Assembly (NCBI RefSeq): GCF_024679095.1
Contig: NC_066562.1
Coordinates: forward strand, 8,360,398-8,424,397
Direction of reading: 5' to 3'
Source of the DNA: Eriocheir sinensis
Lineage: Eukaryota > Arthropoda > Malacostraca > Decapoda > Varunidae
DNA: 64,000 nucleotides
Position numbers and translations under genes: made by a program
The notes under the pieces: model-generated
Seen by the model: the letters and a program-made list of their open reading frames with translations, nothing else
What the model was told of the DNA's origin: nothing
Databases searched by the model: none
Part shown: positions 12,090 to 25,224 of the stretch, in pieces
How positions within the stretch are numbered: the stretch's first letter is position 1
Layout of the letters: every line of letters begins with the position of its first letter

Positions 12090-12539
12090 TTACACCTATT
12101 TCTGTCTATTTTCCCATTATTTTTATCATTATTTTCTCATTACTTTTAAAATTATCATCATTTTTATTCATTTTCCTCTTTCTTGTCTCTCCTTCAAGTG
12201 CACGTTGTTTTGAGATGATGAGAGGAAGGAGAAAATGAAGAGAGATGCAAAATTATGATATACAAAAAAATAAAGAAACTAAAAGAACAAAGGGCTATAC
12301 CATCATTTTTTTAACTTTTTTTTTTATTTTTCAACATTTTCTCTTCTCAAAATTTTATCCAGTGTCAACCTACATCCTATTTTCTATGTTGTTTTTCTCT
12401 CCATTTTGATTTATTTTTTGTTCATCCTCAAATTTTGCTATATAATTTTGCCTGGAGAGAAAGAAAGTCTGACATTCGCTTAACATCAAGCGCTAAAAAG
12501 GTTCCCAGAATTTTCAACGCTAGCAGATTTCTCCCTTCC

Positions 12540-12571
<32 letters not shown>

Positions 12572-13020
12572 TCAAGTTATTCTGGGTAATGTATTTTCCT
12601 CCTCTAAGAAAGTCCGCCTTCATAAGTACCTCGTTTTTATATGTTATTTTTGTTTGTTTGTCTGTATGCCTGTCTGTGTCTCTTCTGTCTGTCTGTTAAG
12701 TCTCTCCTTCTTATCAAATATTTCGTCTTTCTCTCTTTCTTTATCTTTATTTCTTTTCTATGTCATTGTGTATGTGGAAGTCTGTGTCTGTTTCCTCTCT
12801 CTACTTTGTGTCTCTTCTGTCTGTCTGTTAAGTCTCTCCTTCTTATCAAATATTTCGTCTTTCTCTCTTTCTTTATCTTTATTTCTTTTTTGTGTGTCTG
12901 TGTGGAAGTCGGTGTCTGTTTCTTATCTCTACTTCTCTGTAATATCCCTTTGTCTGTTGTGTCTGTTATGTCTGTTATGTCTGTTTGTCTGTCCCTCAGG
13001 AGTAACAAAACAGGACTAAT
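12086..13020. repeat. T-rich intergenic sequence with a (TCTG)n run and a 131-bp direct duplication
   Basis: (TCTG) repeats at about 12539-12572. A segment beginning TGTGTCTCTTCTGTCTGTCT is present at about 12676 and again at about 12807, nearly identical over about 90 bases. No exon is supported. Confidence 0.75.
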
Positions 13021-13089
13021 TTTCTTCGTAAACACAGTGTGAGGAAAACAAAGACAAAGATGAGGAAAAAGTAGCTAAAGGAAGAGGAT

Positions 13090-13310
13090 AATGATGATGA
13101 TGATGATGAGGAGGAGGAGGAGGAAGAGAAGGAAAACAGGAAGACGCACATTTACCGGAAGAGGAAGAGGAGGAGGAGGAGGAGGAGAAAAAAAGAAGGC
13201 AGATGTGTTCGACCCGAAGACGCATAATCAAAGGAGGAGGAGGAGGAGGAGGAGGAAGAGGAGTTGGAAGAGAAGAAAAAAGAGGAGGAAGAGGAGGAAG
13301 AGGAACCATG
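13090..13310. repeat. (GAT)n and (AGG)n rich sequence
   Basis: Imperfect GAT then AGG trinucleotide repeats, interrupted by short unique segments. Confidence 0.85.
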
Positions 13311-13689
13311 CATCACGTTTTCTCCTCTTCGCTTAAATATCGGGCGTGAACTCTTTAAACCTCAGTAGTGGCTGCGGCCTGGAAAAGAGAGGAGGTGTGT
13401 CTTGCGGTTCTCCGGCCCCGCACTGCAGCCCGGTACAGACGTGGACGCGACTCCCAGCCCTTGAACTTTTGAAGGGCGTTGTTAGTCCCTCATAAATTAT
13501 CTTCTGGGGCTATTCCGGCGCTACCAAGTGGAGGGCAAGTGGTTTAAGAGCATTTGCGAGCCTTCTGTCAGAGTTTGCGAAGGGAATGAGAAGGTTTTTG
13601 CGGTGGAATTGAAAGGTTAAGATATTTTGCTCATAGTTTGAACTGATAATAAGGAGATTTTTGCCTTTTCTTGCGTGGAATGGCTAAAG

Positions 13690-14215
13690 GCTAAAGATAT
13701 GTCATAGTTTCCGAAGATAAGTTTATATTTGACTTCTCTAACGATGAATGACAATGTTGAGATTTAAAGATGTTCTTCCATAGTTCCCGAAGACAAGACG
13801 AAACTATCTGACTTTTCTTACGAGGAATAACGTTGAGAGCTAAAAACGTTCTTCCATAGTTCCCAAAGACAAGACGAAACTATCTGACTTTTCTTACGAG
13901 GAATGACAACGTTGAGAGCTAAAAACGTTCTTCCATAGTTCCCAAAGACAAGACGAAACTATCTGACTTTTCTTACGAGGAATGACAACGTTGAGAGCTA
14001 AAAACGTTCTTCCATAGTTCCCAAAGACAAGACGAAACTATCTGACTTTTCTTACGAGGAATGACAACGTTGAGAGCTAAAAACGTTCTTCCATAGTTCC
14101 CAAAGACAAGACGAAACTATTTGACTTTTCTTACGAGGAATGTCAACGTTGAGAGCTAAAAACGTTCTTCCATAGTTCCCAAAGACAAGGATAAACTATT
14201 TGACCATTCTGACGT
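13690..14215. repeat. 79-bp tandem repeat, six units
   Basis: TTCTTCCATAGTTCCC lies at about 13773, 13849, 13928, 14007, 14086 and 14165. The four central steps are 79 bp and the first is about 76. The central units are nearly identical and the edge units diverge, as expected from unequal exchange. Confidence 0.92.
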
Positions 14216-14394
14216 GTAATAACTGGGAGGCTCAAAGAATTACAACGGGACAAAATCTGACAAGTAACAAACAAGGAATGGAAAACAACTAGAACCACAA
14301 ACCTTTCTATTGTACATAAAAGCGCAACACTCAAGAAACACAAGAACTTACCCAACGACAACAACTGTATGTAACAATCCACTTTAAGAAACGC

Positions 14395-14620
14395 ACAGTA
14401 GCACTCCCCCCACTACCCCCAACCACAACCCCATAACACCATAACACAACCACTACCCCCAACCATACCACAACCATCACTGCCCCCTAAATCCACCATA
14501 ACACAACCACTACCCCTCACCACAACACAACCACTACCCCCCTCACCACAATAACACGACCGCCACTACCACCACCACCACCATAACAGCACCGCCACTA
14601 CCCTCCCACCCTGCCACCAT
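14395..14620. repeat. ACC/CCCC-rich cryptic repeat
   Basis: Imperfect repeats of ACCACTACCCCC and ACCATAACAC, ending in (ACC)n. The plus strand has almost no G. Confidence 0.8.
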
Positions 14621-16231
14621 ATATCACCGTCATCATCAATCCCCCACCTGCTCCTCTCTCCCAGCGTTGCGTCACAGTCCCCGGCACAAGTAGCAGACAG
14701 GACATGCCGCGCTTAGGAACATTAGCGATTACAAGAAGCATTAACTCGACAGAGCAGCGAGAGTGGTAATCGGCTCCTCTCTCCCTCTCTCTCAAGCTTC
14801 GAGGGAAAGTCTGAGCAAGGTGCGTAATGTATTAAAGTGCAAATACCATAACGTTTGACTCACTTAGAAGCGTTTAGAGCAAAGTGGAAATAGATTATAA
14901 CGAAAAAAATGTATACAAATGAGAGAATAAGAAGAAATAGAACATAGCAATACACGGGATATACCATAGCGTTGACTTAGCATCAGGAAAGGAACGTGAA
15001 ATTAGACAAGAAAATTACACAATAAATGAAGGAAGAGAAGAAAATAAGGAAACAAAAACATCAAATAATCCTCAAGTAAGAAAACAAGAGGAAAAAAGTA
15101 GAAGAAATAATTAGGAAGGAAAGAAAGCAAGCAAAAAAAAGAAGAGAACGCCCACACTAATTAACAGTACGGGAAGAAAAGGAAGAAAAGGAAGAAACAA
15201 ACAAAAACAAAACAAAAGACTTAAGTTAACACCCATAGAAAGCAAAGAGAAAGAAAGACAAAGATAATAGACAAAACAAGAAAGAAAGACAGAGATAACA
15301 GACAAAAAAGAAAGACATAAGACAAAAAAAAAAGACATAATAGAAAAAAATAAGATAATAGAAAAAAAGAAAGAAAGACAGATAAGACAAAAAAAAGAAA
15401 CAGAAATAAGACAAAAAAAGAAAGAAAGACAGACACAGATAATAGACAAAAAAAAAAAAAACACTCAAGCTAACGATAAAAAATAACAAAAAAATAACAA
15501 CACACAAAAAAAACAGGAGTAGTAAAGAACACCAGAAAAGCCAACACAAAAACAACATAGGCCGCAGAAGGCACCCCACCGCAACACTCTGGCCGCGGCG
15601 TGAACACTAATCACGGTGTTGGTACAGGTATGTAGAACAGGTGTGGGCGCGGAGACAGGTGTGCGTGCGTGCGTGAGTGCGTGCAGGAGAGGTGAACAGT
15701 AGAGGACCAGGTGGACAGACACACAGACAGACAGACAGACACACACACAGAGACAGACAGACACACACACACACACACAGACAGACAGACAGTCGGACAC
15801 ACAGACATACCTCCTCTCCTCCCACAAACAAGACAAAAGAGGAAGAAGAGAAGGAAGAGGAGAGAGAAGAGAAGAATAAGGAGAGTGTGTAAGAGTGTAA
15901 GAGAAGAGAAGAGAAGATCGTGCGTGGAAGAGCAGAGAAGAGGAAGAAGAGGAGGATATCAGAGGCGCAGAACAGAAGAGAAGAGGAGACAAAATAAGTT
16001 GAAAAAAAAGAGAAGAATAGGAACAAGAAATAAAAAACAAAAATAAAAACAAAGAACAAGAACAAGATAAGAAACAAAAAAGAACAAGAACAAGAAGAAG
16101 AAAAGAAGAAGCAGCTCGAGGAGAGAAGACACACAGGAGAGAGAGAGAGAGAGAGAGAGCGAGAGCGAGAGGTGGCTGGTGCGTGGGAAAGCCAGCCAAC
16201 CAGTGGGTAGTCATAGATCAGACGTGCAGCC
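14621..16231. other. A-rich upstream region of gene 2, including probable 5' UTR
   Basis: From 15000 to 15560 the plus strand is an A-rich cryptic repeat of AAAGACA type. ACAG and AC repeats follow at 15700-15800, then GA-rich sequence to 16170. The last bases before the ATG are GACGTGCAGCC, a good initiation context. I see no clear TATA box or initiator, so the transcription start is undefined. Confidence 0.5.
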
Positions 16232-18097
16232 ATGAGGGTGTGTGCGTGGTGCGCCGTGCTGCTGGCCGTGCTGTGTGGCGGCCCTCAGCACGCCTCAGCA
16301 GCCTCCGTCATGCTCAATAGTAGACAGCAACAGCAGAATGGAGAGCAAACAGCAAGGGAGACAGTGATTTCCTTACGGGAGAACCACGAAGGATTGAGAT
16401 CGAGGAAGGGTGACAAGGACTTCGCAGCACAGTTCTCCTCATCTTCTTCTGATACCCTTTCGAAGTACCATGACGAGGAGGATGAAGATAAGTTCGTAAG
16501 GCCAAGGAAGAAGCATATTGAAGAAGGTCTGAGTTTGAGGAAGAGTGACAAGGACTTCGCAGCACAGTCCTCCTCTGCTTCTTCTGATACCCTTTCGAAG
16601 TACCATGACGAGGAGGATGAAGGCGTGAAGTTCGTAAGGAAGAATCATACTGAAGAAGGTCTGAGTTCGAGGAAGAGTGACAAGGACTTCGCAGCACAGT
16701 TCTCCTCATCTTCTTCTGACACCCTTTCGAAGTACCGTGAGGAAGAGGATGAAGGTATGAAGTTCGTAAGGACAAGAAAGAAAGATACTGAAGAAGGAAT
16801 GAGTTCAAAGAAGGGAGACAAGAAGGGCTTCCTAGCTTCTCATTCCTTCTCTTCGTCTCCTGAAACCCTGACGAAGTACACTGACGAAGAGGATAAAGTA
16901 AAGGTCGTGAGCTCAAGAAAGGATTATGGTGGTGACGATGTAGACCAAGAGACGAGGGAGCGAGAGAAGGAGGACTCTACAGCAATCAAGTCCTTCTCTT
17001 CGTCTCGTAAACCCCTGAAGAAAGACCGAGCAGAAGACGATGACAAAGTAAAGGTCGTGAGGTCAAGGAAGGATTATGGTGGTGACGATATAGACCAAGA
17101 GACGAGGGAGCGAGAGAAGGAGGACTCTATAGCAATCAAGTCCTTCTCTTCGTCTCGTAAACCCCTGAAGAAAGACCAAGAAGATGATGACAAAGGAAAG
17201 GTCGTGAGCTCAAGCAAGGATGATAGTGATGTTGAAGGCCAAGAGACGATATCCCCGTGGCTGTCTCTGTCGTTCTTTAAGCCTCTGAAGGACATAGCGG
17301 ACATGGTTGGACTCCTCTCAGTACCGTCCAAGGCGCCGAAGAAGAGTTACGTGACGAAGGAGGTTGTTCTTGAAGACTCCGAGACCAAAGACAAAGAAGA
17401 AAACAAGAAGCAAAACGGAGCACTGGGCCAAAGGAAGAGAGGACAAGAAGAAAATCCGAAACCAAGAACCACGGAGATGGACTTTGAGGACGCTGGAAAG
17501 GAGAGCAAAGAAGACAACAAAGAGGAAAACCAGGAAACAGTACACAGGAAACAAGGACAACAGGATAACAAAGAAGACAACGAGGGCACAGTGGAAGACA
17601 TGGGACGAGAAGAAGACAAAATACCTTCAGGAAAACTCGCACTGAAGACACACCGGTTTGGGACACGACGAGACCACGAAGGAGTGAAGACAATGAAGAA
17701 AATGATGAAGACAAACAAGAAGACAGGACAAGGAAGAGAACGAAAAGAATCAACAACAGCAACAACAAGAACAGGGGAAGAAGGAGAAATGGACTTAGAG
17801 GGAAGGGAAGCAGAGGAAGAAGAGGAAAAGGAGGAGGAGGAGGAGGACACATATGGAGGAAGAACGAAGAGGGATGTTACTTGGGGACTAGAAGAAGAAA
17901 TAGAAGAGGAAGTGGAGGAGGAGAATAGCTATGGAGAACAAAAGGAGACCTGGGATGAAGAGGAAGAGGAAGAGGAAGAGGAGGAGGAGGAAGAGCACGA
18001 AGGAGGGACAGCGGTGGCAACTTCCAGGCAGTTCATCCAAGGTTTCCAGAGCTTCATCGCTGACCCCGGAGTCCTCATCGTCGTCGTCGCCCTCAAC
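16232..18097 (+). CDS. Gene 2 exon 1: signal peptide, acidic repeats and start of the membrane segment
   Basis: Encodes residues 1-622. After the signal peptide there are three to four units of about 43 residues carrying SDKDFAAQFSSSSSDTLSKY. Then come about three units of about 49 residues carrying DYGGDDVDQETREREKEDS and AIKSFSSSRKPLKKD. These protein repeats match tandem repeats in the DNA (about 130 and 144 bp). The Lys/Glu-rich C-terminal half ends with poly-Glu and then QFIQGFQSFIADPGVLIVVV. The donor is AAC|GTAAGT. Confidence 0.88.
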
Positions 18098-19460
18098 GTA
18101 AGTACAGAGAGATGACGTTTCTATTAGAGTATGTTGCTGTTTGTTAAGACTGGTTCTATTCATCTTTATAGTATCATTACCATTGTGAAACTGTACTAGG
18201 TTGAGTCTTCTTATATTCATCTTTAAGTTATTATTGATGGAGGAGAAGAAGAAGGAGAAGGAAGAGGAAGAAGAGGAGAAGGATGAGGAGGGTGAGGATG
18301 AGGATGAGGAAAAGGAGAAGGAGGAGAAGTAGTAGGAGAAGAAAGAGGAGGAGGAAATGCACAATAAAAAGACGAAAAAAGATGATTACAAGAAGATTCA
18401 CTTGGCATAAACATTAAGAAAGAGAGAAAAGGACCCAACAGAAAGCAGTGGGTGAAGGGTAGCTGAGTACATCGCTTAGCCACAGAGACTGACCCTGCAG
18501 CAGCCACGGGGGTCACACAAAGATCAAGGGGGTGCCTCAGGGGGGAGAGAATGACGAGTATGTGACGTGAATCATCCTAAATGTAAGGGATGGGAGAGGT
18601 AGTATAGTGAGCCCAGAGTATGATGGTGAACCTGAATCTTCACCATAACGTTATAATAGACAGCAAAGGGTTGAGTCCTAGGAGAAACGCATTGGATCCC
18701 TCCCAGTTTAAGGTTTCCCAGGGTGAGCAGAGAGGTTGTGGTTAGGAAGGATTGGTGACCTTTACGACTGACTGACTGGCTGACTGACTGACTGAGCACT
18801 TTACGTTGGGTGGCCCACTTATGTAAGATTCCTGTGGCCTCTGATCGAGTGTGTGTCTGTCTTTTTTTTGTTTGTTTGTTTGTGTCTTTGTGTGTGTGTG
18901 TGTGTGGTGAGTGAGTGAGAGATTTACTGATTGACAAACTGACTGACTGACCCAATGACTGACTGACTAAGTAACTGAATGACTGGATAACATATTGACT
19001 GAATGACTAACTGACTGGCTAACTAACCAACTGACTGAGTGACTGACTGATGAACTGACTGACTAACTGACTGACTGACTGAACAACTGAATAAGAAGCT
19101 GACTGACTGACTACTTGATTGAATAACTGACTTACGAAGTGAATGAATGACTAACTGACTGACTGACTAACTAACTAATCGCGTAAATGACCTACTCTTG
19201 AAGGCTCCTCCGTCACCCTTTTACGCTAATAGTTCCAAATGGCCGCTGGGAATTTCTGTGAGGACCCGAGGGGCAGCATATGGCCTCATCAATGGTGCTC
19301 ACCGACGAATGCGTAACTAAAGGATAATGGTGATGATGGTGATAGTGGTGATGATAGTGGTGGGGTTGAGGGTAGTGATGGTAGTGGTGATGGTGATGAT
19401 ATTGGTGTTGTTGAGTGATGGTGATGGTAGAGTTAGGGGTAGTGATGGTGGTGATGGAGG

Positions 19461-19491
<31 letters not shown>

Positions 19492-21109
19492 GGTGTCGGT
19501 CAGCTGATTTCCGTGTGTACGTACATGTGTGTGTCTTCCTTTGATAAATGACACACCAACACCGTTATGGCCCGCGAGCGAGTCATACATGCAGAGAGAC
19601 CGCTGTATAGTGTCTGTGTGTCTGTGTGTCTGTGTGTGTGTGTGTGTGACGCGTCCCCACACTCACCGTAACACTGCCTCCTGCACCGTCTCATAATATC
19701 GCTCCCTTTTTTTCCTTCGCCCCCTCGCAAACAGCTGTCGTCCGCCATCTCTCATAAGGCGGAGGCACCCAAGGGATCGTGACAGGGGTGGCAGATGGAA
19801 ACTAAAATTGGGGCTAGCAAAAAGCTCGTAACGTTTCCTTCCATTAAGGTAGATGGAGGTAGAATAGAGATAGAAGGAGGATACAAAGAGAATTAAGATG
19901 ATAAAAAAGACTTAGAAGGGTGATAAAGAGGACGACACAGAGGAGAATGACTATGAGGAGTATAAGAAGAAGAAAAATAATAGATATAAAAATTAAGATG
20001 CATAGAGGAAGAGGATAGATAGGAGAGGAGGAGAATAAAGAGAGGATAGGTATAGGAGAAGGATATAGAAGGGAAGGAGGATTTAGGACGATATATACAG
20101 AAGAAGAATAGATAGCGGAGAGATAGAGGAGGAGGAGGATAGAAAGAGGATAGGTATAGGAGAAGGATGTAGAAGGAAAGGAGGATTTAGGACGATATAT
20201 ACAGAAGGAGAATAGATAGCGGAGAGATAGAGAAGGAGGATAGAAAGAGAATAGATATAAGTAAATGATAGAAAACAGAGCAGGAGAAAGAATTAAACCA
20301 CGAGACATAAGAGGAAAAATATAGGAGGAGAATAGACAGAAGAGGATTGACAGAGTAGACGGGAAATAGACAGACAGACAGATAAACACAAAGAGAGAGA
20401 AATAGAAAGGTCACATCCACATCAAATCATAGGACAACTGTTTCACCAATTAAGGAGAAACTTCACAACTTCACGTGCCCATAGAAGTTTCACCTGTACC
20501 TGGATATACCTGGGTGCGTGGGCAGGTAAAGGGCGCGAGGGTCCAATTACCTGGGTATTATTACCTGGCGCGGCCCTCACCTAACCCTTCATTACGCCGA
20601 GGTGTGTGGGACGAACTAATGACGGGGAAGTAACATTGGGCTTTGTATACCTTATGTGGGACCTTCGTGATGCTTTCTCTGTCTGTCTCTGTCTCTCTCT
20701 GTCTCTGTCTCTCCATCTTTCGTGTTTTACCGTTTTTCGTGACTTCTTTCTGCTTCTCTGCTTTCGTTTTTCCTTCTACATTTATCCCCATCTATATCTA
20801 TGTCTTTCTATGTCTGCTTTTGTTTCTCTCTCCGCGTCTCTGTCTCTCCTCTTTACTTTTTTTTTTTTACATCAAGGGCAACAAAAAAAAAAAAAAAGAG
20901 TAAAAAAATAAATAAAAAAAAGCCCGCTACTCGCCGCTCCCACAAAAGGAAATAGTAATGTCTGTTTATGTGTTTATCTGTTATATTTGTTTGTCTGTCT
21001 GTCTCTCTCTCTTTATCTATCTACCTATTTATCCGTCTATCTATCTATGTATTTATCCACCTACGTATTTTACCTATTTCCAGAAGATGATATCGTAAAG
21101 TTGGTAGAG

Positions 21110-21185
<76 letters not shown>

Positions 21186-23063
21186 AGTCATCGCTTGCTA
21201 ATGACATACACGATAACATAACTGTACACAAACCTCATAACTGTACACCTTTAATGAATACACTCTGCTAATTATACCTGTGTAAGTGTAATGACAGGTG
21301 ACCGGGATATTAAGTAACCGGAGGAACGCCCCAAAGACACACACTTCATGCACTTAGATCGTATCCCAGTAATTACGTCCATTTATAGTAAGTAGGTTGT
21401 TAAATTTGACACTGATATGAATTTTGTAACGCATCTCAGCAATCATTTTCACTAATATATGTTTTATTTATTTTTATTTCTGTCTCTCCTTTCTTTCTCT
21501 TTATCTCCGTCTATCTCTCTCTCTATCTCCCTTTTTTTCTCCTTTCTTCGTAAATACTTCTTGGTTCTCTGTTATTTTATTTCCGTCTATATTTGTCTCC
21601 TTCATTTTCACTAATTTATGTTTTATTTATTTTTATCTTTCTGTCTCTCCTTTCTTTCTTTTTATCTCCGTCTATCTCTCTCTCTATCTCCCTTTTTTCT
21701 CCTTTCTTCGTAAATGCTTCTTGGTTTTCTGTTATTTTATTTCCGTCTATATTTGTCTCCTTCATTTTCACTAATTTATGTTTTATTTATTTTTATCTTT
21801 CTGTCTCTCCTTTATTTATCTTTATCTCCGTCTATCTCTCTCTATCTCCCTTTTTTCTCCTTTCTTCGTGACTGCTTCTTGGTTTTCTGTTACGTTATTT
21901 CTTTTCTTCCTTCTTCGTGACTGCTTCCTGCTTTTCTGTTACTTTATTTCCCTCTATATTTGTCCTATGTCTATGTCTATCTATGTCTATGTTTATCTAT
22001 GTCTATGTAAATGTCTTCCTATGTCTGTTTTCTGTTCCTCTCTCTGCGTCTCTGTTTCTTCATTTTCTCTGTATATTATCATCAACTCCTCTTCTTTCTC
22101 TAATGCAAGATGGAGCTCATATTTATTCCTTCATTCTCTATTTTTTGGTATTATTGTTCACTTCTCATGTTTCTGTAATGCAAGATGAAGTATATATTTT
22201 TGGTTTTACTTCTTAAACTCACGAACACTTTTCCTCTTTTTCCCTCACAGTAAAATTTGTGTTCATTCCTCTGATTTCTGTGATGCAAGATGAACTATAT
22301 ATTTTTGGTTTCACTTCTTAAATTCACTAACACATTACGTCTATATCCCTCACAGTAAAAGTTGTGTTCATTCCTCTGATTTCTGTAATGCAAGACAAAC
22401 TATATATTTTTGGTTTTACTTCTTAAATTCACATACAGTTTTCCTGCATTTCCCTCACACTAAAAGTTGCGTTTATTCCTCTGATTTCTGTGATGCAGGA
22501 TGAACTATATATTTTTGGTTCACTTTCTTATATTCAGTAACATTTTTCCTGCATTTCCCTCACAGTAAAAGTTGCGTTTATTCCTTTGATTTCTGTAATG
22601 CAAGACCAACTATATATCTTCTGTTTACTTCTTAAATTTACAAACACTCTTCCTCTATATTCTTCAGAGTTAATGGTGGGTTTATTCCTCTGATTTCTGT
22701 AATGCAAGACGAGCTATATATTTTTCGTTTACTTCTTAAATTCACGAACACTTTTCCTCAATATCCTTCAGAGTAATTGGTGTGTTTTTTCCTCTGATAT
22801 CTGTAATGCCTGACAAGGAATAGCCAGACAGACATAAGTTTTCCTCACCACATGAATTCACTGACAAATCTCCTCAATTTTCCTAGTGTAACAAAGTAGT
22901 AAAATATCTCGTCTTATCTTGGTAATGCATGATGAAGAATATATAATTCCTCAACCGCTCACGAGTCTCTCTCACTCGCTCTCTCTCTCTCTCTCTGGAC
23001 TACTATCTCGTCTATTTTTCTTTCCTATTTGTATTTTTAAAAGATTCCGTCAAATTTGCAATG

Positions 23064-23111
<48 letters not shown>

Positions 23112-24538
23112 GTGTGTTAGGGTTATCAATATGTCAGGTGTCTAATTCCGTACTGTTATGATGCGCTAAACAACATATCATTACGCTTTTTTACCCGCGC
23201 CATAAGCCCGGGGCCATTATTCAAGATTATGATTCCCTGCCTTCATGTTTTTCCCCACGCCTACCATTCATGTACCGCTGAGCCACACACTCACTCACCC
23301 ACTCTCCTTCCTCTAAGTGTGGCTCAGGCTGACGCGGCTAATGTACTGGAAGACATATCAACAAAGCTATCATTAAATCTCCATCCGAAACTGACATCTT
23401 TTTTGGCCACTCTCGTTTTGTGGGAGTAGCGATTAGCGGGCGTTTTTTCTACACTTAAGTTTTGTTGCCCTTGAGCTGTTTCCTGTGCTGTAAAAAAACA
23501 AACTATATCACCCCATAGCATCCACCCTCCTCAGCGTTAGAATCTCTCCTCTGCCTCAGTGATCAGAACTAAATGATGAATGCAGTATAGAGATATGTGT
23601 GGTATAGCGCTGAGTGTACCTAAGCAATCTTTCTGCTACACTCCACGTCTGTATAAATAATGGAAACGATGAATGTAGTAGAAATCCGGGTTGAGAATTC
23701 CTGGCTTCAAAAAGGGGATAGGAAAAACACACTACAAAGAGAGAAAAGAAGAAAAAAATGAGAGTAAGGAAAACACTGGATTGATGATTTTCTCGAGTAA
23801 GTCAAAACGAAACAGCAGCGGAAAAAAAACGTTATCTTTACTCATCCTCACTCATGATAACTTGACGAGGGAACTTCACTAACCATCACAAGCTATATAT
23901 TTTGTCATACTAATTCTTTCTTTCTCATTTTTTCTCTTTCTTTCTTTTTCGTTTTCTTTTTCTTTCTGTCTTTTCTTCCTCTTACTTTTTTCTTTCTCTT
24001 TTTCTCTTTCTTTTTCTTTCCATCTTTCCCTCTCGTAAGGAACAAAGCCATTTTTTTCCAGTGTACACATCAAAGGAGGAACAGGAAACAAGGTGCAAGG
24101 GAAAAGCTATCTTGTAACTGATGTACCGAGAGTCGCTTTTTCATGTCAACCTGCATCCTGATCTTCCTGCGATATGTGGTTTGTCTTTCCCAGTGCAAAC
24201 CAGAAATAAATAGCTTTGTACTTTGCGTCCCTTCTCCTCCAGGCGTCTTGTACAACCTCTTCTTAGCGAGTAGACGAAAGGGGGGCAACTGGAACCAACG
24301 GAGAAAGAAAGAGAGAAAAAGAGAGAGGCGCAGACTTGCATCTCTGTACCATTACTAACGACCAAGCGGCGCCAATCTCGACTTCCGGTGATGGTGGTGG
24401 TGGTGGTGGTGGTGGTGGTGGGTGGTGGAGTGACCTAAGTATTATAACTGTTTCTTTGCGAGAGACACATACACTCCGCCAAACAACAACAAAATGAACA
24501 ACAACAACAACCAGAACGAGAACAACAAGATTTTACTG

Positions 24539-24579
<41 letters not shown>

Positions 24580-24627
24580 ACCTGAGTGATCGTGATGTGA
24601 CCTATAAGTGTTGAGACTGAATACCTG

Positions 24628-24705
<78 letters not shown>

Positions 24706-25192
24706 AGTACTTTATTTCTATCAGTCTTTCTATCTATTTATCAGTATATCGATTTGCCAGTAAACTATCTATCTAATCTATCTATCTATCTATCTGTCTC
24801 TGTCTGTCTATCCCGCTAGTCAAAAAAAATAAAACATCGCTAAAATACATTAAAGAATAATAATGTGAAGTTGAAGCTGGAAAACAAGAACAAGAAAAGA
24901 TCCTAATAATAAAATAATAATAATAAAAAATAAAAATAATGAAAAAGAATCCAGGAAATGGGCGATAAAAGTAACGGCAGATAATAAGGACGTAAGGAAA
25001 TTGCGGGGAAAACATCCACAGACTCGCATTACATTTCAAAACAATGAGAAAATAAGTGAAAAAATACAACAAATAAAAAAAGTTAAGAATTCCTGACTCC
25101 CAAAAGGTTAGGTAAGTTACGTGACCCAGCTGTTGCGCCTTGCCTCAGTGTACCCCTTCGTCTCCTTAAGTCTTTGTATTCTCAACCCGAAG

Positions 25193-25224
<32 letters not shown>
